A stretch of DNA of 33,487 nucleotides from Novosphingobium aquimarinum (GCF_009746585.1 NZ_WRPO01000034.1:1-33487), one strand, 5' to 3'; shown: positions 23,524 to 32,294, numbered from the stretch's first letter. Numbers and translations are program-made. The notes: generated by a model not told the origin, from the sequence alone.

Positions 23524-23556
23524 GTTCGCCAGTCCAGGGGCTGGTGCTTGGCGAAC
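23524..23556. other. Long dyad beside the iteron-like cluster
   Basis: GTTCGCCA (23524-23531) pairs with TGGCGAAC (23549-23556), and inside it CCAG (23534-23537) pairs with CTGG (23541-23544). The cruciform lies 6 bp after the last repeat word. A hairpin next to an iteron array and an HUH gene is typical of a nicking origin (dso or oriT). Confidence 0.62.
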
Positions 23557-23583
23557 GCCGGCTGCCAGCCCTTGGTCCGTCGT

Positions 23584-23748
23584 CTATGCCACGGACGCCG
23601 CCAGCAGCGCCTTGATGGAATCATGGGTGATGCGGGCTACGCCTGGCAGCACCTTCACCCGAACCAGTTTTCCCTGATTGATGAGCTTGTAGACCGTGGT
23701 GCGGCTGCACCGCAGGATCCGGCAGGTCTCTTCTATCGTTTTCAACAT
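23584..23748 (-). CDS. Small helix-turn-helix protein, copy 2 (excisionase-like)
   Basis: A 54-aa paralogue of the gene at 22141-22302: IEETCRILRCSRTTVYKLIN, then QGKLVRVKVLPGVARITHDS. AAAGGA lies before the ATG at 23748. It sits between the iteron-like array and dyad on one side and the split antitoxin gene on the other, on the strand opposite to HUH gene B. It may bind the neighbouring GGTTGTC array or its own leader; this is inference. Confidence 0.75.
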   Translation of the reverse strand: MLKTIEETCRILRCSRTTVYKLINQGKLVRVKVLPGVARITHDSIKALLAASVA

Positions 23749-23934
23749 GCGCCATCCTTTCTGGTTTTTGGCGCACTCACAGGTTCCGTCACGACCTTGT
23801 GCGGACAAAGCCAATCGCGAGCGCGACGCCAAATTCTCCTGAAAGGCATCCCCCCGGCTTTCGCGTCAGCTTATGGGACCTTGCTTGCCGCTCGTAGTGA
23901 AGCAATTCAGCCTCAATCGAATTGGAGCCTCTTG

Positions 23935-24184
23935 ATGACGATTGCCGCCTATGCCGAACACGGACAATTCGCGCCGCGTAAGATGGCGGCGGTCCTGCGC
24001 ACCACCAGCGACGAACTGGCTGGCACCCTGGGGCTCGGCAAGGATGCCATTCAGCGCAAGGATCGGATCGCGTCGGACCGGACCCAGCGACGCCTGCGCC
24101 AGATGGCTGAGGTCCTGAGCAAGGTTGAGCCGCGGTTTGGCTCGGCCATGCTTGCCTATGCCTGGTACCGTTCGGAGCCTCTCC
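23935..24184 (+). pseudogene. 5' fragment of a ParS-like antitoxin gene split by the transposon
   Basis: Encodes residues 1-83 of a DUF2384/Xre-type antitoxin: MTIAAYAEHGQFAPRKMAAV at the start and AMLAYAWYRSEPL at the break. GGAG precedes the ATG. The frame then runs into the transposon end and adds foreign residues up to 24261. The missing third is at 977-1077 (see 973-1077); the two fragments together restore 116 aa. The separate intact antitoxin at 18837-19187 belongs to the RES toxin, so loss of this one need not release a toxin. Confidence 0.88.
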
Positions 24185-24224
24185 GGCGTCACCTCAAGGT
24201 TTGTGCGCCAGACAACGATTTGGC
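24185..24224 (+). repeat. Transposon terminal inverted repeat, tnpA end
   Basis: The outermost 40 bp, starting GGCGTCACC, match the reverse complement of 933-972 without mismatch. Similarity continues with a few mismatches through about 63 bp and into the tnpA 3' end. Tn3 repeats are usually 38 bp and begin GGGG, so this start is atypical. The tnpA stop codon lies 60 bp in from the end. Confidence 0.88.
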
Positions 24225-24244
24225 GGACATAATGAGAACACTGG

Positions 24245-27214
24245 CTATGCCACGAGTTTGAGGCGGGCCATGGGATCGTTGAGGGTGCGGAACTCGCCAG
24301 GGGAGAGCCGGTTTGCCCTTTGCCACAGATAGTCGCCGGTCAAACTGATATGCACCCAGCCCATCGGCGAGAGATGGGCAAGCAGCGCATCATCGAAGGT
24401 GCCGCCGGATGATTGGAGATGCTGGGCGGCCCTGTCCATATAGACGGTGTTCCAGTAAGAAATCGCCGCGATCAGCAGATTGAGGCCCGATGCCCGATAT
24501 TCCTGATTCTCGATCGAGCGATCGGTGAACCGCCCCTGTCGGTTGGTGTAGATCGCGGCGGCAAGGGTATGACGTGCTTCGCCTTTATTGAGGCCGGCCT
24601 GGCAGGCGCGACGCAAGTCGGGCTGTTCAAGCCAGTCGAGCGCAAATAGCGTCCGCTCGATGCGGCCGAGTTCGGCCAGCGCAAAATCCAGCCTGTTCTG
24701 GCGCTTGTAGGCGGCCAGCTTGCGCAGGATCGCGGAGGGCGCAACGGCTCCTTCCTTAATGGAGGCGACGATCCTGACGATGTCATCCCAATCGGCTTCG
24801 ATCGCCGCCGTCTTGATCGTGCGGCCCATGAGGCTTTCGATGCCTTTGTAGGTCGAAGGCGCGGCGATCGAGCCGAGTTTCCGGTCGGCGATGTCGCGCA
24901 GACGGGGCACGAACCGGAAGCCGAGAAGATGGCAAAGGGCAAAGACATGGTCCGTCGCGCCGCCGGTATCAGTGTAATGCTCATGCAGCGGTAGCGCGCC
25001 GGCGCCGAGCATCAGGCCATCCAGCACGTAGGGGGCCTCGCCGGCGGTGGCCGACATGATCCGCGATCCGAACGAGGCAAAATGATCGGACAGGTGGGAG
25101 TAGATCTTCAGGCCCGGCTCGCTGCCATATTTCGCATTGATGTCGGCCGCCGCCGATCGGTTGCGGCCCGAGCGGAAGAACTGCCCATCGGAGGATGAAC
25201 TAGTGCCGGCTCCCCAATGGCGCGTGAAAGGAAGATCATGGTGCGCGGCAACGATCATCCCCAACGCGGCCTGATAGTTTTCGGGCGACAAATACCAGTT
25301 GTGGGTCCAGGCAAGCTGGGCGTAGCTCACCCCGTCGCTGGCGTTGGCCATGCGCTCTAGACCCAGATTCGATCCATCAGCGAGAATGGCGGCGAGGATC
25401 GCGTGCGGGTTGTCATGCTCCTTGCCGGACCGAAGATCGCGAAATGCGCTCAGGAACCCGGTGCGCTCGGCCACCTCGACCAGGAGTTCGGTGATCCGCA
25501 CGCGCGGAAGCAAGGCGTCGAGCCTGCGATCGAGAGCCTCCGCCTCGGGTGGAGTGATCGCCGGCATGGGTTGCAGCTTGAGCCGGTCGCGTTCGAGCGC
25601 CACGCCCGCGAGCCTGTTCGCCTTGAGTTGCTTGGCGAAACGGCGCAGCCGCCAGTCGAGCGTCCTTGCCCGCTCCTCCAGATAGGCGGCCGCATCGGTC
25701 TGGAATGGCAGGCTGTCGGCCACCTTATCGGCATCGCGTCGACTCAGCAAATAGGTGTCGAAGCGGCGATAATTGCGGGTTCCTTCGACCCATATGTCGC
25801 CGGCGCGCAACCGATCGCGCAGCGTGGCCATGATGGCCGTCTCGTATCGCCGGCGATCGACCTGGCCACCTTCGGTGATGAGGCGCTTCCACTGCCGGTT
25901 GGCGAATGGGAGCGGAACGCCCTCGGGCAGGCTGCGGGCCTTGCGGGCATTGGTATCGCGGATGACCTCGATGGCCTTGACCAGTTGCGATCCGCTCCCC
26001 GATGCCTTGAACGTGAATGTATCGAGGAAAGCCGGGCTGAACCGCCGCAGCGTCGCATAGCGACCAGTCGCCGCGACAAGCGCATCTTCGCCCGCCAGCT
26101 CGGCCAGCGCATCGACCTGCGATTTGGCTGCGACCAGTCTGTGCCAGCCTACCGCTTCGTCGATCAGTTCGAGCGGATTACCGCCATGTTCGACCGCCTC
26201 TCCCAGCGCGGCGATCGTCGCGCCGAACAGCCGCATAAGTTCGCCGACCGAGCGGATGCTGTCCTGATAGCGCCTTTCCCGCCCGCGCCGCGCCCGTGTG
26301 AACAGGCTTCCGACAAGCCTGTCGAACATCTGGATCGCACCATCGGCGAGCCTGGCATCGAGGTCGATGACCGCCGCGATCAGCGTCGCGCGGCGCCTGT
26401 TAAGGCTATAATCGGAGAGCAGGAACGCCGGCGCAACGCCACCTTCGCGCATGAACTGCGCGAACCGGAAGTCGGGGATTTTCGCGCCGATCGCCGGGTC
26501 GATGCCGATTCCGCGCACATAGCGTAGCCGTTCCAGCAGCCCGTTGATGTTCGCCGTGGTGGGCGCTTCCTCGAAATTGCGCAGCCAGGCCAGCGGCGTC
26601 ATGCCGAAGTCGCTGTTGTTGACGATCAGATCATCGATCCGCGCCAGTTCGGCATGACCCAGGCTTTCGACAATGAGCGCCGCCGCGGCTTTGCGGGCGC
26701 GTGCCCTGCCGGCGAGGCCCGCACGTTCGAGCGTGTCTGCCGATGGAAGAATGAAGCGTTCCTGCTTCAGCCCCTCCATCAATGCGCGGACAATAGGTTC
26801 GCCCCGATCGGTCCGCTCCGCAGCTCTTGCGGCGAGATCGAGCGCGAGCGGTATATCCCCTCGCCGAAAAGGGTGTAGCCCCAGATGCCGTGCCGCAATG
26901 TCGGCATGATCGTTACGTGTTTGCGCGCGCTGGCCATAGTCGGCGAACGCATCAACATCGACGAAGAGCTGGGCGGCGAGATAGTGAAGGACCGCATCGG
27001 GGACGTCGACGTCGGGCTGCAAACCGAAGCCGGGATGCCGCATAAGCGCGATCTGCGTTGCCAGACCGAGGCGGTTGGCAGGGCGATAGCGGCGACCGAC
27101 CAGTTCGAGATCCTCGGCGGCAAGGGTATAGTGGCCGACGATCGCGGTTTCGTCATGGGGGATATCGAACAGGCGACGCCTTTCTTCTCCGGTCAATAAT
27201 CGCCGCCGCGCCAT
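24245..27214 (-). CDS. tnpA: Tn3-family transposase TnpA
   Basis: A 989-aa transposase catalysing replicative transposition. The N-terminus (MARRRLLTGEERRRLF) begins the usual DNA-binding part. The C-terminal catalytic domain shows SSSSDGQFFRSG with the first aspartate, HYTDTGGATDHVFALCHLLG with the second, and NKGEARHTLAAAI with the probable third acidic residue. Length and ends match intact family members. The stop TAG lies 60 bp from the outer end of the inverted repeat. GGAGG precedes the ATG. It is divergent from tnpR with the presumed res site between them. Confidence 0.95.
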   Translation of the reverse strand: MARRRLLTGEERRRLFDIPHDETAIVGHYTLAAEDLELVGRRYRPANRLGLATQIALMRHPGFGLQPDVDVPDAVLHYLAAQLFVDVDAFADYGQRAQTRNDHADIAARHLGLHPFRRGDIPLALDLAARAAERTDRGEPIVRALMEGLKQERFILPSADTLERAGLAGRARARKAAAALIVESLGHAELARIDDLIVNNSDFGMTPLAWLRNFEEAPTTANINGLLERLRYVRGIGIDPAIGAKIPDFRFAQFMREGGVAPAFLLSDYSLNRRRATLIAAVIDLDARLADGAIQMFDRLVGSLFTRARRGRERRYQDSIRSVGELMRLFGATIAALGEAVEHGGNPLELIDEAVGWHRLVAAKSQVDALAELAGEDALVAATGRYATLRRFSPAFLDTFTFKASGSGSQLVKAIEVIRDTNARKARSLPEGVPLPFANRQWKRLITEGGQVDRRRYETAIMATLRDRLRAGDIWVEGTRNYRRFDTYLLSRRDADKVADSLPFQTDAAAYLEERARTLDWRLRRFAKQLKANRLAGVALERDRLKLQPMPAITPPEAEALDRRLDALLPRVRITELLVEVAERTGFLSAFRDLRSGKEHDNPHAILAAILADGSNLGLERMANASDGVSYAQLAWTHNWYLSPENYQAALGMIVAAHHDLPFTRHWGAGTSSSSDGQFFRSGRNRSAAADINAKYGSEPGLKIYSHLSDHFASFGSRIMSATAGEAPYVLDGLMLGAGALPLHEHYTDTGGATDHVFALCHLLGFRFVPRLRDIADRKLGSIAAPSTYKGIESLMGRTIKTAAIEADWDDIVRIVASIKEGAVAPSAILRKLAAYKRQNRLDFALAELGRIERTLFALDWLEQPDLRRACQAGLNKGEARHTLAAAIYTNRQGRFTDRSIENQEYRASGLNLLIAAISYWNTVYMDRAAQHLQSSGGTFDDALLAHLSPMGWVHISLTGDYLWQRANRLSPGEFRTLNDPMARLKLVA

Positions 27215-27248
27215 CCTGCCTCCATCCCGAGTCGAGAGCGACAGGCTA

Positions 27249-27369
27249 GCGTCAATCTGGAGTATAGCCTAACCGGACGTCAGGATGCAGCGGCGGTTTC
27301 TGTCAGGATAGGGTTATGGCAAGCATTTATTGACGCATGTTCCGCCGTGTCATAGAATTCAACCTGACA
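27249..27369. other. Candidate res site between tnpA and tnpR
   Basis: The 173-bp divergent spacer holds several resolvase half-site-like words: CGTCA at 27250, TGTCAGGATA at 27301 facing TATTGACG (ends 27334), and TGTCA (27348-27352) facing TGACA (27365-27369). Position, number and opposed orientation fit a multi-subsite res where TnpR resolves cointegrates. The tnpA and tnpR promoters must also lie here. Confidence 0.6.
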
Positions 27370-27387
27370 TTTTGACCGGAGGCGGCG

Positions 27388-27948
27388 ATGAAAGGCCAGA
27401 GGATCGGTTACGTCCGGGTGAGCACATTCGATCAGAATGTCGATCGCCAGTTGGACGGGCAGTCGCTCGACCGGATTTTCACCGACAAGGCATCGGGCAA
27501 GGACATCAACCGCCCCGAACTCGATGCCATGCTCGCCTTCGCCCGCGAGGGTGACACCGTCGTGGTCCACAGCATGGATCGATTGGCGCGTAATCTCGAC
27601 GATCTGCGCAAACTGGTTCAGTCCCTCACCAAAAGAGGCGTCCGGATCGAGTTCGTGAAGGAAAGCCTGGCCTTCTCGGGCGAGGATTCCCCGATGGCCA
27701 ACCTGATGCTCTCGGTCATGGGTGCGTTCGCCGAATTCGAGCGCGCCCTGATCCGGGAGCGGCAGCGCGAAGGCATTGCGGTCGCCAGACAACGCGGTGC
27801 TTATCGCGGGCGGAAACGTTCCCTCTCCGACGAAATGGTCGCCGAGCTGCACCGCCGTGTTGATGACGGCGAGCGCAAGGCCGTCATCGCCCGTGACCTG
27901 GGGATCAGTCGCGAAACCCTCTACCAGTATCTCCGCGCTGCCACCTGA
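27388..27948 (+). CDS. tnpR: Tn3-family resolvase TnpR
   Basis: A 186-aa serine recombinase resolving transposition cointegrates and probably repressing tnpA and itself. YVRVSTFDQNVDRQL carries the nucleophile Ser12; VVVHSMDRLARNLDDLRKLV and LMLSVMGAFAEFERALIRER (about 60-130) give the conserved arginines and dimer helix. The C-terminal helix-turn-helix is AVIARDLGISRETLYQYLRA (about 165-184). GGAGG precedes the ATG. It is complete and only distantly similar to the other recombinase at 1399-2001. Confidence 0.94.
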   Translation: MKGQRIGYVRVSTFDQNVDRQLDGQSLDRIFTDKASGKDINRPELDAMLAFAREGDTVVVHSMDRLARNLDDLRKLVQSLTKRGVRIEFVKESLAFSGEDSPMANLMLSVMGAFAEFERALIRERQREGIAVARQRGAYRGRKRSLSDEMVAELHRRVDDGERKAVIARDLGISRETLYQYLRAAT

Positions 27949-28032
27949 GCCGGTTTCACCCAGCCTCGCTCACCCTTAGGCTTGTCTGATTGATACGACC
28001 AATGTCACGTCTCTTGAATTGCTTGAATCATA

Positions 28033-29112
28033 TCAATGAGGATTGGAGGTCTCCTTCGTCAAACGAATGGCAAGAGCGCGACCGATTGCCGCTGCGGCGA
28101 CTGGCTGGACGGCGCTTGGCGGAAATGGTGCAACCGAACTAGCATTGATCTCGCAAAGCGCATAGGAGCCATCGCTGATGGCTTCACCAGGGCGAAATAG
28201 GAAGTCGGCGTCCCAAAGAAGCGGAAGATCGTGGTCGACGATCGACAGCAACCTTTGCATCTCTGGAATCCAGCGATCCTCCATCGCTTTCCGTAAGGCT
28301 GCGAAGCGCGTCACCTCCGGTCCGAACATGGCGCGGCCCATCGGCTGTGGGGTTGACGACGTTGTATCAATGGCCGTTGGCGTCATCAGCGCAGTGATCA
28401 GGTTGTGCCCAAAGCCAACCACTCGGTGCCCGCACACGTAGCAGCGGACCATGCCCTCGGACGACTGCGGCTGATAAGCCTGATCGATCAGCACGCCGCC
28501 GTCGTTTAGAAACGGCACCCACCTTTCCAAGCACTCGGCTAGGCTGATGCGCTCCGATTTGCTTCCTTGGCGGGCCTCTTGAACTTTCACCGACGTTTTC
28601 AAAGCCGGAGCGTTTCCCGCTTCGTCTAGTTGGACACGCCATACATTCCTGCCGCCGTTGCCGTAGTTCGGCTTCAGCACGCGCGGGCCTGCGGCAAGAT
28701 GTTCGGGGAAACGAGCGCGAAGGCCTTCAGCGTCCACGTATCGATCGACATCGCTGCCCCATTCCATGGATCGCGTTGTGTAGAGCACTTCCTTGACGCC
28801 GATTTTGGCGATCACGTCAGGATGCGCGCTGACGACAACGCCGCACCCCGCGACTTCGCGCAGCATTGGATCGAGCTGCGAGCGGTCGCCTGAAATGTCC
28901 AACGGATTCACCCAGACCAGCACTGCGTCGCACGACAGCAGCTCGTCCCGAATCTCGCGAACCGCCTCGTCCCTGTACAGTACAGGCCTTGCGGTCGCCC
29001 CGAGCGCCCGCAAGGCCTGCATTATCGGCCACTGCCGGGCTTCATGAAAGCGATGCGTCCACTCGGCTGCTTGCCCACGCCAAAGAAGAGCGATGTTCGG
29101 GCCGGATGTCAT
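28033..29112 (-). CDS. ATP-grasp family protein (Cj0069-like)
   Basis: A 359-aa ATP-grasp enzyme that would join a carboxylate to an amine or thiol using ATP; the substrate is unknown. Visible parts are an N-terminal IALLWRG strand, the central ATP-binding KPNYGNGGRNVWRV (about 148-161) and the C-terminal metal-binding DADFLFRPGEA with ALCEINASSVAPFPPSAV (about 300-340). The ATG at 29112 has GGGGAG upstream; the open frame continues to 29451 but there it only overlaps chrC. It lies 88 bp after chrC on the same strand and may be a fourth gene of the chromate operon. The closest description I recognise is the Cj0069 family, whose role is not established. Confidence 0.75.
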   Translation of the reverse strand: MTSGPNIALLWRGQAAEWTHRFHEARQWPIMQALRALGATARPVLYRDEAVREIRDELLSCDAVLVWVNPLDISGDRSQLDPMLREVAGCGVVVSAHPDVIAKIGVKEVLYTTRSMEWGSDVDRYVDAEGLRARFPEHLAAGPRVLKPNYGNGGRNVWRVQLDEAGNAPALKTSVKVQEARQGSKSERISLAECLERWVPFLNDGGVLIDQAYQPQSSEGMVRCYVCGHRVVGFGHNLITALMTPTAIDTTSSTPQPMGRAMFGPEVTRFAALRKAMEDRWIPEMQRLLSIVDHDLPLLWDADFLFRPGEAISDGSYALCEINASSVAPFPPSAVQPVAAAAIGRALAIRLTKETSNPH

Positions 29113-29200
29113 TGTTGCATCTCCCCATCGGACCTGTCCCCTTTGTGGTCGCGAACTCAGGTGTCGCGCAGCAGTGGGTGTTAAGCCACGGCGGTCGGGT

Positions 29201-29932
29201 TCAGCCGCCGCCGCGCAAAGCCGCGGCATAGCGCCGGTCGACCACTTCCCAGTCGATGTTGCGGAAGAAGGCGTCGACATATTTGGCGGCGGCGGTGCCG
29301 TAATCCATGTGGAAACTGTGCTCGTACATATCGAGCGCGAGCAGCGGCACGCCGGCAATCGCACCGTGCATATGATCCCACGCCCAATGGTTGTGCAGCG
29401 AGCGCGTGTGGAGATTGTAGACGAGCACGCACCAGCCCGATCCGCCGGCAAGGCTCATCCCGGTACGGCGGAAGTCGGCTTCCCAGCGGTCGAACGAGCC
29501 GAACGCCGCGCCCAGCGCGTCGCGGATGGAACCGGCTGCCTGGCCGTTGCCGCCGAGCCCGTCGAAATAGACCTCATGGAGCACGACCGAGCCGGTGCGG
29601 TGCAGCTCCTCGCGCTTCAATCCGCCATAGACCACCGGCGGCAGGTCCGTGTCAGCGAGCGCGGCGGCAAGTCGTGTCTCGATCATATTCAGGGCCTTGA
29701 CCGAGCCCGCATAATTGTTCTCGTGGTGCGATGTGATCAGCCTTTCGGAGAGGCCGTGAAGCCTGGCGGGATTGAACCTGAGCGGCTTGACCTGATGATT
29801 TCCGGCAAAGGCGGGGACAGCCGCCGGCGCTGCGGCCGGCGTCTGCGCAGAGGCTTCGTTGATAGTCATGGCGGCGGCTCCGATGCCAAGAGTTGCGATT
29901 GCACTGCGTCGGGAAAGATGGTCGATCGTCAC
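29201..29932 (-). CDS. chrC: Exported Fe/Mn superoxide dismutase (ChrC)
   Basis: Removes superoxide formed during chromate reduction. The 243-aa protein has a Tat-like signal, SRRSAIATLGIGAAAM (about 7-22), so it is probably periplasmic. The SOD domain shows LITSHHENNYAGSV, VLHEVYFDGLGG, GWCVLVYN and the metal-ligand motif DMYEHSFHMDYG, in which the tryptophan usual in DxWEH is replaced by Tyr. Superoxide dismutase genes named chrC occur in the same position in Ochrobactrum chrBACF. It starts 11 bp after chrA, in one operon. Confidence 0.87.
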   Translation of the reverse strand: MTIDHLSRRSAIATLGIGAAAMTINEASAQTPAAAPAAVPAFAGNHQVKPLRFNPARLHGLSERLITSHHENNYAGSVKALNMIETRLAAALADTDLPPVVYGGLKREELHRTGSVVLHEVYFDGLGGNGQAAGSIRDALGAAFGSFDRWEADFRRTGMSLAGGSGWCVLVYNLHTRSLHNHWAWDHMHGAIAGVPLLALDMYEHSFHMDYGTAAAKYVDAFFRNIDWEVVDRRYAAALRGGG

Positions 29933-29943
29933 GCGTCACTCCT

Positions 29944-31341
29944 TCAGATGATCATTACATATGCGGCCCCGAGGACCGAGCAGACGCCGAGCACCGGCAG
30001 CATGCCGGCCTTGAACCGGAACATGGCGAGTATCGCACCCACCGCGAGCGCCAGCGCCGGCCAGTTGACGGACGTTAGGACTGGGAGATCGATGGTGCCG
30101 GCTGCGAACGGCACTTCGCGGACTTGCTCGAACAGAGTGTGGATACCAAACCAGACCGCCAGATTGAGGATCACGCCGACCACTGCGGCGGTGATCGCCG
30201 AAAGCGCGGCCGACAATGCGCGGTTGCCGCGCAGCCGCTCGATGAATGGCGCGCCGGCGAAGATCCACAGGAAGCATGGCAGGAAGGTAACCCAGGTGGT
30301 GAGGATTGCGCCGAAGGTCGCGGCGACGAGCGGCGGCAGCCCGGTCGCTTCGCGGAAGGCCGCGAGGAAGCCGACGAACTGCGTCACCATGATCAGCGGC
30401 CCGGGCGTGGTCTCGGCCATGCCGAGCCCGTCGAGCATCTCGCCGGGCTGGAGCCAGCCATAGGTCTCGACTGCCTCCTGCGCGACATAGGCGAGCACCG
30501 CATAGGCGCCGCCGAAGGTCACCACCGCCATCTGGCTGAAGAAGGTGGCGATGCGGCTGAACACGTCGTCGGGGCCGAACGCGAACAGCAGCGCTGCGAC
30601 CGGCCCGAGCCAGAGCAGCAGCAGGACGCCGGAGATGCGCAGCGACCAAGAGAGGTTCGGCCGGGCATGGTCGGGAAGGCCCTCGCCAAGAGCGGTGTCG
30701 CGGTCGTGGATTATCTCAGCGCCGGCGGGACCATGTCCGCCGCCGCCCTTGAATGCGGCGTAACCAGCGCGGCCACCGAAGAAGCCGATCAGCGCGGCGG
30801 CAAGCACGATCAGCGGGAAGGGCACGTCGAGCACGAAGATCGCGACGAACGCCAGCGCGGCAAAACCGCGCATGACGTTGTTCTTCAAGGCACGCGAACC
30901 CACCCGGACCACCGCCTGTAGCACCACCGCCAGCACGGCGGCCTTCAATCCGAAGAACAATCCCTCGACCAGCGCCACTTCGCCGAGCAGCACATAGACA
31001 TAGCTGAGCCCTAAAATCGCGAGGAAGCCGGGCAGCACGAATAGCGCGCCCGCGACCAGGCCGCCCTTGGTCTTATGGAGCAACCAGCCAATATAGACAG
31101 CTAGCTGTTGCGCTTCAGGGCCGGGCAGCAGCATGCAATAGTTGAGCGCGTGGAGGAACCGCTCCTCGCCGATCCAGCGCTTCTCCTCGACCAGGATGCG
31201 ATGCATCACCGCTATCTGGCCCGCCGGTCCGCCGAAGCTGAGCAGCGCGACCCTGATCCAGACGCGCACCGCCTCGCCAAAGCTGATGCCGTGCTCGTGC
31301 AGCGTCTCGACTGCGATTTCAGCGCGTGCGCTGGCCTCCAT
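29944..31341 (-). CDS. chrA: Chromate efflux transporter ChrA
   Basis: Inner-membrane chromate exporter of 465 aa with two homologous CHR halves. The N-terminal half has LLSFGGPAGQIAVMHRILVE and CMLLPGPEAQQLAVYIGWLL; the C-terminal half repeats this as AVVTFGGAYAVLAYVAQEAV and AETTPGPLIMVTQFVGFLAA. The PGP motifs and the length mark the long-chain bidomain class found with proteobacterial resistance. About ten membrane segments are predicted. GAGGA lies before the ATG, and the gene starts 2 bp after chrB ends. Confidence 0.95.
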   Translation of the reverse strand: MEASARAEIAVETLHEHGISFGEAVRVWIRVALLSFGGPAGQIAVMHRILVEEKRWIGEERFLHALNYCMLLPGPEAQQLAVYIGWLLHKTKGGLVAGALFVLPGFLAILGLSYVYVLLGEVALVEGLFFGLKAAVLAVVLQAVVRVGSRALKNNVMRGFAALAFVAIFVLDVPFPLIVLAAALIGFFGGRAGYAAFKGGGGHGPAGAEIIHDRDTALGEGLPDHARPNLSWSLRISGVLLLLWLGPVAALLFAFGPDDVFSRIATFFSQMAVVTFGGAYAVLAYVAQEAVETYGWLQPGEMLDGLGMAETTPGPLIMVTQFVGFLAAFREATGLPPLVAATFGAILTTWVTFLPCFLWIFAGAPFIERLRGNRALSAALSAITAAVVGVILNLAVWFGIHTLFEQVREVPFAAGTIDLPVLTSVNWPALALAVGAILAMFRFKAGMLPVLGVCSVLGAAYVMII

Positions 31342-31343
31342 CT

Positions 31344-32294
31344 TTAGTCCTCTTTTCGCCGGGTGAAGTGAGCATAGAATCCGTCGAGCGCGGTCGATCC
31401 GCGCGCGATCCGCTCCTCGTCGTCGTCGGTGCCGGCACAGATGCCGGCGATAAGCGCGCTCACTCCCGGAGTTTCCGGGCGCTCGAACCGAGCATCGGCA
31501 ATATCAAGGTCGTGAACAATTTCGCCGAGCGCCCGCAGCGCGGGGTCGGTCTCGAGACCGGTGAGGAACACCAAGGTCTCGAAGGAGCAGCGGTCGCCTT
31601 CGTGGGTGAACTCAGCGTCCGCCATGTCGAACCTCAGTTCGTCAGGCTCCGGCACATATCCTTTGCCCTCGACGAACTTGAAGCTCGCCTCGGGGTCGAT
31701 GAAGCGGCGAATGAGCCAGGCGGACGCGATGCGATCGACATGGACATGGCGGCGCGTCACCCAAACGCGGCGCTTTAGCTCCGCCGGGGTCAGCTCGGGC
31801 GCACCGGGGCCGCTCACATCGGGATGTTGGTGAGAGCGGCGGTCCGCCTCGGTGATGGCGGCCTGTGCCGCCTGCCGACCATGCGCACCGAAAAAGTCGA
31901 TCGCGGCGACCTCGTTCAGGCGTTTGCGCAGGCGGCCCACATCCGCCGCCGCGACATACTCGCCCTCACACAGCGCGCGCGCCTCGCGTGCCAACTCCTC
32001 ATAGTCGGCGTCACGCGCAGCGTCGAACACTCCGCGCAGCTCCGCATCGCCCATGCCGCCGACAAGGCGCGCTTCGAGGATCAGCGCCTCGCCGCCATTT
32101 TCGGTGATCTCGCGATGCAGTTCTTCGAACAGCGCGCGCGTGTCCTCGCGATTGGGGAGCGCATGGACGGCGTTCTTGAGCGGCGCGGCCCCGATCGCCT
32201 GCAAACGCCGCCAGACCTTCACCCGCAAATAGGCAGGCTTAGCCGGAAGCTGCGGGATCAGGAGCAACCAAGGGGAAGCTTGTGTGTTTGTCAT
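31344..32294 (-). CDS. chrB: Chromate resistance regulator ChrB
   Basis: A 316-aa protein with the ChrB N-terminal domain (WLLLIPQLPAKPAYLRVKVW, then RRLQAIGAAPLKNAVHALP) and the ChrB C-terminal domain (VWVTRRHVHVDRIASAWLIR, DADFxF-type metal site replaced by FDMADAEFTHEGDRCSFETL). In Ochrobactrum and Cupriavidus, ChrB senses chromate and controls the operon. It is the first gene of chrB-chrA-chrC. No ribosome-binding site precedes the ATG, and the likely promoter is so close that the message may have almost no leader. Confidence 0.93.
   Translation of the reverse strand: MTNTQASPWLLLIPQLPAKPAYLRVKVWRRLQAIGAAPLKNAVHALPNREDTRALFEELHREITENGGEALILEARLVGGMGDAELRGVFDAARDADYEELAREARALCEGEYVAAADVGRLRKRLNEVAAIDFFGAHGRQAAQAAITEADRRSHQHPDVSGPGAPELTPAELKRRVWVTRRHVHVDRIASAWLIRRFIDPEASFKFVEGKGYVPEPDELRFDMADAEFTHEGDRCSFETLVFLTGLETDPALRALGEIVHDLDIADARFERPETPGVSALIAGICAGTDDDEERIARGSTALDGFYAHFTRRKED

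Noticed and set aside
973..24184. The inverted repeats as ends of the 23-kb side rather than the 10-kb side
   Set aside because: tnpA ends against the repeat on the 10-kb side, and excising that side restores the antitoxin gene, whereas the 23-kb side contains repA and par and is the plasmid backbone.
24185..24261. Continuation of the split antitoxin frame into the transposon
   Set aside because: The 25 codons after the break are transposon end sequence read in frame by chance; the true C-terminus lies at 977-1077.
25403..26527. 374-aa open frame on the plus strand
   Set aside because: It lies entirely antisense within tnpA, and its composition is what a GC-rich gene yields on the opposite strand; no motif or ribosome site.
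29113..29451. N-terminal extension of the ATP-grasp gene
   Set aside because: The extra codons overlap chrC in another frame and lack family similarity; a ribosome site supports the ATG at 29112.
29093..30463. 456-aa plus-strand open frame
   Set aside because: Antisense to chrC and chrA, which are unambiguous; the translation is rich in Arg, Pro and Ala without motifs.
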